From an uncultured Eubacteriales bacterium (GTDB taxonomy: Bacteria > Bacillota > Clostridia > Oscillospirales > Butyricicoccaceae), in the NCBI GenBank assembly GCA_949740695.1, contig CATJIY010000122.1:1-18065 (forward strand): DNA of 18,065 nucleotides, in the 5' to 3' direction. The translations under genes and the position numbers were made by a program. Position 1 is the first letter of the stretch. Each line of letters opens with the position of its first letter. Shown one piece after another: positions 13,535 to 18,065 of this stretch. A model generated the notes under the pieces. The model was not told the DNA's origin, ran no database searches, and saw only the letters and a program-made list of their open reading frames with translations.

Positions 13535-14157
13535 TTGGCGTATACCTCCTGGATCTTCTCAACGGCGGCTTTGCCCACCACCAGCTTGTCGGCCTTCAGG
13601 ATATCGTAAACGCAGATGATGGAAGAAAAAGTGGTTTTAACCCCGGGAATGTTCCGGGCAGACAGCACTACGTTCCGGTTCACTTCAGGCGTGATAACCA
13701 GAGCCTTGCCCTGGGCGTCCACCGCCTTCAAAAACTGAACCATGCTCCGAGTCTTGACTTCCTCCAGCCGGATGTCGTCTACCACCACCAGCGCGCCGGC
13801 GGCGACTTTCGCGCTCAAAGCGCTGCGAATAGCCAGCCGCTTAACCTTCTTGGGAATGGTATAGCTATAATCCCGAGGCTTCGGTCCGAGAGCGATACCG
13901 CCATGAGTCCACTGGGGAGCGCGGGTGCTGCCCTGGCGGGCGCGGCCAGAACCTTTCTGCCGGTAGGGCTTTCTGCCGCCGCCGGAAACCTCGGCGCGAG
14001 TCAGGGTGCTTTGGGTGCCCTGGCGCTGATTGGCCAGGTAATTTTTCACGTCGGCGTGCATAACGGCGGCGTTAGGTTCGATACCGAATACGCTGTCATT
14101 CAGCTCGATTTCGCCTACCACTTTGCCGGTCATATCCAAAACGTTCGTCTTAGGCAT
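13531..14157 (-). CDS. rplD: 50S ribosomal protein L4
   Basis: L4 lines the exit tunnel with L22 and, in E. coli, represses its own S10 operon. The 208-residue product carries the long rRNA-penetrating loop (about 58-90) with SGGGRKPYRQKGSGRARQGS and APQWTHGGIALGPKPRDY, then the globular part with KKVKRLAIRSALSAK and the C-terminal VYDILKADKLVVGKAAVEKI. The ATG at 14157 follows GGAGGAAACACA. It overlaps rplW by 4 nt. L4 is the classical candidate regulator for the structured leader upstream of rpsJ, but no direct evidence for that is visible. Confidence 0.98.
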   Translation of the reverse strand: MPKTNVLDMTGKVVGEIELNDSVFGIEPNAAVMHADVKNYLANQRQGTQSTLTRAEVSGGGRKPYRQKGSGRARQGSTRAPQWTHGGIALGPKPRDYSYTIPKKVKRLAIRSALSAKVAAGALVVVDDIRLEEVKTRSMVQFLKAVDAQGKALVITPEVNRNVVLSARNIPGVKTTFSSIICVYDILKADKLVVGKAAVEKIQEVYAK

Positions 14158-14175
14158 TGTGTTTCCTCCTCCCCA

Positions 14176-14895
14176 TTAGCCTCTTGCAGAAGCCTTCTGC
14201 GGATTTCTGCCGGAAGCCTTCTGCGGGTTCTTGCTGACGTCGGCGCCAGCCTGCTTGACCTTGATGTTCTTCACGGTATTCTTGAGGAAAACCAAAGAAC
14301 CCTTGGGGCCGGGAACCGCGCCCCGAATAGCGATCATATTAGCCTCGGCGTCCACCTTAACCACTTCCAGGTTCTGAACAGTGACCTGCTCGGCGCCCAG
14401 ATGGCCAGCCATTTTCTTGCCGGGCATAACCCGGGAAGGATCGGTGTTGGCGCCCATGGAACCCACCGAACGATGGACCGGGCCAACGCCATGGCTGTGG
14501 CACTGAACATGGGCGTTCCAACGCTTAACCACGCCGGCATAGCCCTTACCTTTGCTGGTGCCGATGACGTCTACCTTGTCGCCGGGCGCGAACACGTCGG
14601 CCTTAACCACGTCTCCCACGTTCATTTCATTGCTTTTTTCCAGACGGAATTCCTTCAGATACTTCTTGGCGGAAACGCCGGCCTTTTCAAAATGGCCCTT
14701 CTGGGGTTTGGTAAGTTTCTTTTCGGCCAGATCTTCAAAGCCCAGCTGAACAGAGGCATAGCCGTCGGTCTCCGCTGTTTTCTTCTGCACTACGGTGCAG
14801 GGTCCGGCCTCAATGACGGTAACAGGGATCACATTACCCTTCTCGTCAAAGATCTGTGTCATGCCGACCTTTTTGCCGATAATTGCTTTCTGCAC
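14176..14895 (-). CDS. rplC: 50S ribosomal protein L3
   Basis: L3 is an early-assembling 50S protein that reaches the peptidyl transferase centre; changes near its loop are known to affect pleuromutilin and linezolid response. The 239-residue product starts at GTG (14895, MQKAIIGKKVGMTQIF), supported by AAGGAGG 7 nt upstream. Landmarks are GTSKGKGYAGVVKRW (about 133-147), the loop VGPVHRSVGSMGANTDPSRVMPGKKMAGHLG and VDAEANMIAIRGAVPGPKGS. The extreme C-terminus is odd: it ends in two near-identical 8-residue units, NPQKASGR and NPQKASAR, making it about 30 residues longer than a typical 208-210-residue L3. Confidence 0.98.
   Translation of the reverse strand: MQKAIIGKKVGMTQIFDEKGNVIPVTVIEAGPCTVVQKKTAETDGYASVQLGFEDLAEKKLTKPQKGHFEKAGVSAKKYLKEFRLEKSNEMNVGDVVKADVFAPGDKVDVIGTSKGKGYAGVVKRWNAHVQCHSHGVGPVHRSVGSMGANTDPSRVMPGKKMAGHLGAEQVTVQNLEVVKVDAEANMIAIRGAVPGPKGSLVFLKNTVKNIKVKQAGADVSKNPQKASGRNPQKASARG
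14181..14228 (-). repeat. 24-bp tandem duplication in the rplC 3' end
   Basis: Two adjacent 24-bp units (14181-14204 and 14205-14228) match at about 19 of 24 positions. They share the exact 14-mer GAAGCCTTCTGCGG at 14189 and 14213. They encode the repeated NPQKAS(G/A)R units at the L3 C-terminus. Confidence 0.8.
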
Positions 14896-15046
14896 GTTAT
14901 TTCCTCCTTGCAGTTAGTGGTTGGTCAGTAGTACGGGGCAGTAACGGCACCCCGCCTTCGCTTCTCAACATAACCTGTCCTTGATGGCATTTTTAAAATG
15001 TACTCGGACAAGGGTGCTGACTAAAAAATAAGATATTTACCTGCTT
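14896..15046 (-). other. 151-nt structured spacer between rpsJ and rplC
   Basis: No gene is visible. In the transcript, three nested pairings can be drawn. The outer is plus-strand gtcag (14924-14928) with ctgac (15017-15021). The middle is caccc (14948-14952) with gggtg (15012-15016). The inner is tgtcc (14976-14980) with ggaca (15006-15010), enclosing a small CATTT/AAATG stem (14988-15000). The rplC ribosome binding site lies just after the structure. It could be an internal control site before rplC, but pairings were drawn by eye only. Confidence 0.55.
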
Positions 15047-15358
15047 TTACAGTTTGATCTCAATCTCCACGCCGGCGGGCAGATCCAGGTTCATTAAAGC
15101 CTCCACCGTCTTCTGGGCAGGATTCTTGATATCAATCAGCCGCTTATGCGTGCGGCGCTCAAACTGCTCCCGGCTGTCTTTATTGACATGAGGAGAACGC
15201 AGGATGGTGACCACCTTTTTATCGGTGGGCAGAGGGATGGGGCCGGAAACCTGAGCGCCAGTGCGCTTGGCGGTTTCCACGATTTTTCCGGCGGCCTGGT
15301 CGATGACGCTGTGGTCATAAGCTTTCAGCCGGATACGCATATTCTGCATGTCTGCCAT
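15047..15358 (-). CDS. rpsJ: 30S ribosomal protein S10
   Basis: S10 is in the 30S head and also acts as NusE in transcription antitermination with NusB. The start is set at the ATG at 15358, giving 103 residues (MADMQNMRIRLKAYDHSVID...), the family's usual length. The open frame continues further upstream, but that part has no similarity to S10 and lies in the leader. AAGGAG is 10 nt upstream of the chosen ATG. Signature regions are RIRLKAYDH, KRTGAQVSGPIPLPTDKKVVTILRSPHVNKDSREQFE and the end LPAGVEIEIKL. It is the first gene of the superoperon, behind a roughly 400-nt leader. Confidence 0.97.
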   Translation of the reverse strand: MADMQNMRIRLKAYDHSVIDQAAGKIVETAKRTGAQVSGPIPLPTDKKVVTILRSPHVNKDSREQFERRTHKRLIDIKNPAQKTVEALMNLDLPAGVEIEIKL

Positions 15359-15368
15359 AATGATTTTG

Positions 15369-15374
15369 CTCCTT
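15369..15374 (-). promoter_or_regulatory. rpsJ ribosome binding site
   Basis: AAGGAG lies 10 nt before the ATG at 15358 and excludes the upstream in-frame start candidates, none of which has a comparable site. It lies 4 nt after the 3' arm of the inverted repeat at 15379-15416, so folding there could affect access. Confidence 0.75.
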
Positions 15375-15378
15375 TTCA

Positions 15379-15416
15379 TACAATGTTGTTTTTGATTCGG
15401 GAAAAGCGACATTGTA
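15379..15416 (-). repeat. 8-bp inverted repeat beside the rpsJ ribosome binding site
   Basis: The arms TACAATGT (15379-15386) and ACATTGTA (15409-15416) are perfect and flank a 22-nt loop. They lie downstream of the terminator and just upstream of the rpsJ Shine-Dalgarno. Either an RNA stem controlling translation or a DNA operator is possible. Confidence 0.6.
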
Positions 15417-15461
15417 CGGCCGAAAGCTGCCACGCCCTCGCGTGTATCGCATTTTTGCCAT

Positions 15462-15493
15462 AAAAAAACCGGCATGCTCAACACAGAGTCCGG
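15462..15493 (-). terminator. Apparent attenuator terminator in the rpsJ leader
   Basis: In the transcript, CCGG (15490-15493) pairs with CCGG (15469-15472) and CUC (15486-15488) with GAG (15477-15479), around a 6-nt loop. Seven U follow (15462-15468). The stem has an asymmetric internal loop, so strength is uncertain. It lies about 100 nt before the rpsJ start, so full-length transcripts must read through it. Upstream CCGGC/GCCGG elements (15527-15540) could offer competing pairings. Confidence 0.55.
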
Positions 15494-15767
15494 CGTCAAA
15501 AAGCAAAGTTGGTCCCACCGGGCTTTCCGGCTGTCGCCGGCAGTTCCTCGGCTTTTCAGGGGGACGCTGTTGCGTTTGGCTCCCTTTTATGCCTTAACGA
15601 GTTCTGTTTTTCTACAGAAGTCATTAATGCAAAAAGCGTTGCTTTCTCAGCCGCCCGATTGTCGGACTTACTCCGCCGAAGTTACCTGCAAAACCAGCAG
15701 CAATCTCCGGCATCATCGCGGTCTGCATCTACATGCAGACAGACTACGCCCTTCATGGCGCTTTATC

Positions 15768-15796
15768 ATCATACCAAGCCTCTTTCCAAAAGTCAA
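15768..15796 (-). promoter_or_regulatory. Main promoter of the S10-spc-alpha operon (sigma-A type)
   Basis: On the minus strand, a -35 TTGACT (15791-15796) is separated by exactly 17 bp from a -10 TATGAT (15768-15773). A TGG just before the -10 gives an extended -10 element. The region upstream (about 15797-15835) has several A-tracts (AAAATTT, GAAAAT, CAAAAAAC) that look like an UP element. Transcription would start near 15761. This is the best promoter in the window and is correctly placed for a highly expressed ribosomal operon. Confidence 0.8.
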
Positions 15797-15835
15797 CCCC
15801 TATTTTCAAATTTTCTCCTGTTTTTTGTCCAATTG

Positions 15836-15860
15836 ACCCATTTTGCCTTTTCCAATGGGT
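15836..15860. repeat. 7-bp inverted repeat in the divergent regulatory region
   Basis: ACCCATT (15836-15842) and AATGGGT (15854-15860) are perfect arms around an 11-nt spacer. They lie about 40-65 bp upstream of the ribosomal promoter -35. It may be a protein-binding site or chance in AT-rich sequence. It does not follow any gene, so a terminator role is unlikely. Confidence 0.35.
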
Positions 15861-15975
15861 TCTTTTGTGTTGCAAAGGGGAAATTCTCTGCCCAGCAAGC
15901 AATTTACCACAGAATTTTTCTTTCTATAAAATCCCACCAGATTGATCAAAACAAATTGCAAAAATTCCATCCATT
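15861..15975. other. AT-rich intergenic DNA, no feature seen
   Basis: This part of the rpsJ-lexA divergent region is AT-rich and shows no ribosome binding site with a following open frame, no RNA gene and no clear promoter pair on either strand. Confidence 0.5.
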
Positions 15976-15996
15976 ATTATAACGGACTCCCGTTAT
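15976..15996 (-). promoter_or_regulatory. TATAAT with overlapping 7-bp inverted repeat (possible operator/promoter)
   Basis: A perfect TATAAT reads on the minus strand at 15976-15981. It overlaps the inverted repeat ATAACGG (15979-15985) with CCGTTAT (15990-15996), which have a 4-nt spacer. No convincing -35 is found at 16-18 bp, so a second, regulated promoter for the ribosomal operon is only a possibility. Confidence 0.35.
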
Positions 15997-16048
15997 GACG
16001 GCATCATTCTAATATTCCAAATCCATCCAAAAGACAAGAAGCGTCTTT

Positions 16049-16062
16049 CAAACAAACGTTTG
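16049..16062. promoter_or_regulatory. Candidate LexA operator (SOS box)
   Basis: CAAAC-AAAC-GTTTG is a perfect inverted repeat with a 4-nt centre. It matches the geometry of the Gram-positive SOS box (CGAAC-N4-GTTCG) with A/T in place of one G/C pair. It overlaps the lexA -35 region, the place expected for autorepression. Confidence is limited because the second and fourth-from-last positions differ from the usual GAAC/GTTC core. Confidence 0.6.
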
Positions 16063-16088
16063 CTTTTCTATCTTTTTTGTGATATACT
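16060..16088 (+). promoter_or_regulatory. lexA promoter
   Basis: A -10 TATACT (16083-16088) is preceded directly by TGA, making an extended -10 element. A weak -35 TTGCTT (16060-16065) lies 17 bp upstream (gap 16066-16082) and overlaps the candidate LexA box. Transcription would start near 16095, giving a roughly 48-nt 5' leader. Confidence 0.65.
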
Positions 16089-16103
16089 GATGAAAAACAG
16101 TAT

Positions 16104-16135
16104 AGAGGGTCGGCCTTCCCCCCTCTGCCGAGAGG
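16104..16135 (+). promoter_or_regulatory. Mutually exclusive hairpins over the lexA ribosome binding site
   Basis: CCTCT (16122-16126) can pair with AGAGG (16131-16135), which is part of the lexA Shine-Dalgarno (AGAGGTG, 5 nt before the ATG at 16143). Alternatively CCCTCT (16121-16126) can pair with AGAGGG (16104-16109), freeing the ribosome binding site. The two pairings share the same bases and cannot coexist. Confidence 0.45.
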
Positions 16136-16142
16136 TGTTTTT

Positions 16143-16733
16143 ATGAATAAACTCAGCCCTATGCGCCAGCGTATCCTGGATTATGTTACCGCCTCCACAC
16201 GAGAAAACGGTTATCCTCCCACTGTTCGGGAAATCTGCGAAGCAGTGGGCTTGCGTTCTCCCTCCACCGTGCACAGCCATCTAAAAATTTTGCAAGAAAA
16301 CGGCTATCTGGAACGGGATACCCGCAAGACCCGGGCGATCTCGATAAAGGGCAACCCTTCCGCTTTCCGCAGCGTGCCCATTTTAGGGACAGTTACCGCC
16401 GGTTTGCCCATTTTAGCCCAGGAGGACACTTTAGGCTATGTGCCCTATGACGGTCCGGAACAGGGAGAGATGTTTGCTCTGCAAATTCGCGGAGAAAGCA
16501 TGACTGGAGCAGGGATTTTAGATGGCGACGTGGCCCTGGTACGCCGGCAAAGCACTGCCTTGTCCGGGCAGATCGTAGTGGCTCTGTTAGGGGAGGAAGC
16601 CACCGTCAAGCGCCTTCGCATTACCAAAGAAGGCATATGGCTTATGCCCGAAAACCCGGCTTTTGACCCCATCGACGGCGGAGAATGTTCTATCCTGGGT
16701 CTGGTCATCTCTCTTTACCGCCCCCGGGTATGA
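16143..16733 (+). CDS. lexA: SOS repressor LexA
   Basis: LexA represses SOS genes and inactivates itself by RecA-stimulated autocleavage. The 196-residue product has an N-terminal winged helix-turn-helix (about 1-70, with PTVREICEAVGLRSPSTVHSH as the recognition region). After a linker comes the cleavage site A86-G87 (TVTAGLP). The S24-type peptidase domain has the nucleophile S119 (RGESM) and general base K156 (ATVKRL), so all catalytic parts are present. The ATG at 16143 follows AGAGGTG by 5 nt. It is divergent from the ribosomal operon and overlaps recG by 4 nt. The operator overlapping its -35 suggests autoregulation. Confidence 0.97.
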   Translation: MNKLSPMRQRILDYVTASTRENGYPPTVREICEAVGLRSPSTVHSHLKILQENGYLERDTRKTRAISIKGNPSAFRSVPILGTVTAGLPILAQEDTLGYVPYDGPEQGEMFALQIRGESMTGAGILDGDVALVRRQSTALSGQIVVALLGEEATVKRLRITKEGIWLMPENPAFDPIDGGECSILGLVISLYRPRV

Positions 16734-18065
16734 CCACTTCCCTTTCCCATCTGCCGGGCATAGGTCCAAAACGCCAGGCGCTGCTTGCTGGACTGGGGAT
16801 TTTCAGCCTGGAAGATTTATTGCGTCATTATCCGCGGGACTACGAGGACCGGCGCTCCCTTCTTCCGGTATGCCAGCTGGAAGAAGGGGTTTCGGTGTGC
16901 GTCTGCGGGATAGTCTCTCAGCAGCTTTCGGTCGCCCGCCTGCCCGGTGGACGGATAATGGCCCGGTGCCAGGCGGTGGACAGTTCCGGAACGCTGTTTC
17001 TGACCTTTTTTAATCAGCCCTATCTCAAGCTGGAGCAGGGGCGGGAATATATTTTTTTTGGTAAACCCGAGCGATACGGCTCCCGCTGGCAAATGGTTAA
17101 CCCTTCTGTCGAACCGGCGGACGCCCCCCGGACAGCTGGCCGCCTTCTGCCGCTCTATCGAGTATGTCAGGGGCTGAACCAGCGCCAAATGCGTTTATGG
17201 GTCCGCGCCGCCCTGGACCTGTGCTGGGATGCGATTCCCGACGATCTTCCGCCCCAAATCGCTGCCCAACGGCAGCTTTGTCCCCCGGGACAAGCCTTGG
17301 AATGGATTCACTTTCCACAAGAACCCCAGCAAATCCAACAAGCCCGCCGCCGGCTGGTCTTTGAAGAGTTTTTTCTTTTTTCCTGCGCCACCCGGCAGCT
17401 GGGGCAAAAAAGCCAAACGCTTTCCGGGCCAAAGCTGATTTATTGGGACCCAGAGGACTTTTTCTGCCAGCTGCCTTTTCCCCCCACGCAAGCCCAACGG
17501 CGGGCAATAGATCAGGCCTTTGCTGATATGACCTCCGGCCGGCGGATGAACCGCCTGCTGCAAGGAGATGTGGGATCGGGCAAAACCCTGGTAGCCGCCG
17601 CCTGCGCCTGGCTGGCTGTAAAAAACGGCTGGCAGGCGGTTATCATGGCCCCTACCGAGCTGTTGGCCCGTCAGCATCAAGCTACCCTGACAAAGCTGCT
17701 TCAGCCTTTTTCCATTTCTGCAGAGCTGCTGGTCAGCGGTCTGCCCGCCGGTGAAAAACGAAGGGTCGCCAATTTGGCCGCCAGCGGCCAGCCCCTGGTG
17801 CTCTGCGGCACCCATGCTTTGATCCAGTCAGGCGTGGAACTTTCCCAAGCCCGACTGGTTGTCGTCGACGAGCAGCACCGGTTCGGCGTGGCCCAACGGG
17901 CCGCTTTGGGGGAGAAAAGCGGCGGCCACCTGCTGGCCATGTCGGCTACGCCCATTCCCCGAACGCTCACTTTGATTTTATACGGCGATCTGGACTTGTC
18001 TATTTTGGACCAGCTGCCCCCAGGGCGCCAGCCGGTGCGCACCTTTGCCATCACTGAGGAAAAGC
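16730..18065 (+). CDS. recG: ATP-dependent DNA helicase RecG (3'-truncated by window edge)
   Basis: RecG is a monomeric double-stranded DNA translocase that remodels stalled forks and branched intermediates. The 445 codons seen are about two thirds of the usual 680. The N-terminus has the HhH-like LPGIGPKRQALLAGLGI, FSLEDLLRHYPRDYED, followed by the OB-fold wedge domain (about 50-130). The helicase core shows FPPTQAQRRAI (250-260), Walker A GDVGSGKT (279-286), motif Ia APTELLARQH (307-316), motif II DEQHRFG (380-386) and motif III SATPIPRT (405-412). The ATG at 16730 overlaps the lexA stop by 4 nt (ATGA) and has no good Shine-Dalgarno, so translational coupling to lexA is likely. The frame stays open to the window end. 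Confidence 0.97.
   Translation, partial: MTTSLSHLPGIGPKRQALLAGLGIFSLEDLLRHYPRDYEDRRSLLPVCQLEEGVSVCVCGIVSQQLSVARLPGGRIMARCQAVDSSGTLFLTFFNQPYLKLEQGREYIFFGKPERYGSRWQMVNPSVEPADAPRTAGRLLPLYRVCQGLNQRQMRLWVRAALDLCWDAIPDDLPPQIAAQRQLCPPGQALEWIHFPQEPQQIQQARRRLVFEEFFLFSCATRQLGQKSQTLSGPKLIYWDPEDFFCQLPFPPTQAQRRAIDQAFADMTSGRRMNRLLQGDVGSGKTLVAAACAWLAVKNGWQAVIMAPTELLARQHQATLTKLLQPFSISAELLVSGLPAGEKRRVANLAASGQPLVLCGTHALIQSGVELSQARLVVVDEQHRFGVAQRAALGEKSGGHLLAMSATPIPRTLTLILYGDLDLSILDQLPPGRQPVRTFAITEEK

Larger units (their letters stand above)
15359..15760 (-). promoter_or_regulatory. Long structured leader of the ribosomal protein operon
   Basis: About 400 nt separate the inferred transcription start from rpsJ. 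Reading 5' to 3' in the transcript, it forms a succession of stems: 15721-15740 (8 bp, perfect); 15675-15711 (outer stem GCCG/CGGC plus inner CUGC/GCAG with a symmetrical 4x4 internal loop); 15653-15667; 15633-15645; 15602-15619; 15547-15601 (a long arm with several internal loops ending in ACGC/GCGU); and 15527-15540 (CCGGC/GCCGG). An apparent intrinsic terminator follows (15462-15493), then a CACGC/GCGUG stem, and finally an 8-bp inverted repeat next to the rpsJ ribosome binding site. No coding potential is convincing. The layout suggests attenuation control, perhaps by a ribosomal protein; the ligand is not visible. Confidence 0.65.

Noticed and set aside
11429..13609. A 726-codon open frame on the plus strand antisense to rplW, rplB, rpsS, rplV and rpsC
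   Set aside because: It runs exactly opposite five secure ribosomal genes and its composition (Leu, Ala, Gly, His rich, no recognisable domain) is that of an antisense shadow created by the codon bias of highly expressed genes. There is no ribosome binding site of the kind seen elsewhere in the window.
15359..15499. N-terminal extension of S10 by using the upstream in-frame ATG, giving 150 residues
   Set aside because: The additional 47 residues lie over the leader structures and terminator, resemble no S10, and the AAGGAG at 15369-15374 serves the ATG at 15358.
15511..15519. GGUGGGACC in the rpsJ leader, matching part of the T-box consensus GGUGGNACC
   Set aside because: The following bases are AAC instead of the GCG of the T-box, no typical stem I with a specifier loop could be drawn, and ribosomal operons are not usual T-box targets. 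A covariance search with the T-box model would decide.
15527..15600. Similarity to the L10 leader of rplJL operons (GCCGAGG, CUCUGUGU fragments)
   Set aside because: Only short fragments match, from memory of the family, and the gene context (rpsJ) is wrong. An Rfam search would be needed to revive it.
15563..15631. Small open frame (22 codons) in the rpsJ leader that could be a leader peptide
   Set aside because: It has no Shine-Dalgarno and no run of regulatory codons; its sequence is better explained by the stems at 15547-15619.
15509..15982. A 157-codon plus-strand open frame in the rpsJ-lexA gap
   Set aside because: It covers the leader and the main promoter, has no ribosome binding site, and its translation looks like non-coding DNA.
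1..18065. CRISPR arrays, tRNA or rRNA genes, insertion sequences, prophage or attachment sites
   Set aside because: None seen: no regularly spaced repeats, no tRNA-like cloverleaf, no transposase or integrase frames, and gene order is fully canonical.

Overview
The window is a bacterial chromosome segment dominated by one long minus-strand run of translation genes, with a short DNA-repair operon on the plus strand at the right end. Gene order, a zinc-type S14, a LexA of the usual Firmicutes layout, purine-rich GGAGG ribosome binding sites before almost every gene and moderately high GC point to a Gram-positive Firmicute of class Clostridia. It is probably an Oscillospiraceae/Ruminococcaceae-type gut anaerobe. 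That family-level placement is an inference from general character, not from a database match.

Layout, read in the direction of transcription of the minus strand (high to low coordinates): a well-formed extended -10 promoter (15768-15796); a roughly 400-nt structured leader with an apparent attenuator terminator (15462-15493); then rpsJ, rplC, rplD, rplW, rplB, rpsS, rplV, rpsC, rplP, rpmC, rpsQ (S10 block); rplN, rplX, rplE, rpsZ, rpsH, rplF, rplR, rpsE, rpmD, rplO, secY (spc block); adk, map, infA, rpmJ; and rpsM, rpsK, rpsD, rpoA (alpha block). rpoA runs off the left edge about 20 codons short of its expected end, and rplQ would be expected beyond it. This is the canonical S10-spc-alpha superoperon with no insertion or loss among the core genes. 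Most genes are 10-20 nt apart or overlap by 1-4 nt, consistent with co-transcription and translational coupling. Four spacers break this pattern and carry inverted repeats: infA-rpmJ (105 nt), rpsZ-rpsH (261 nt), rplW-rplB (108 nt) and rpsJ-rplC (151 nt).

On the plus strand, lexA (16143-16733) and recG (from 16730, cut by the right edge) overlap by 4 nt. lexA has an extended -10 promoter whose -35 overlaps a CAAAC-N4-GTTTG inverted repeat, a plausible SOS box for autoregulation. The 784-nt region between rpsJ and lexA is therefore a divergent regulatory region and contains no convincing gene.

Together the minus-strand genes make most of the ribosome, the Sec channel, initiation factor 1, N-terminal Met removal, adenylate balance and the RNA polymerase alpha subunit. 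The plus-strand pair links SOS control to fork-reversal repair. The coding content is ordinary. The material most worth a second look is non-coding: the rpsJ leader and the structured spacers inside the operon, plus a long charged tail on ribosomal protein S3.
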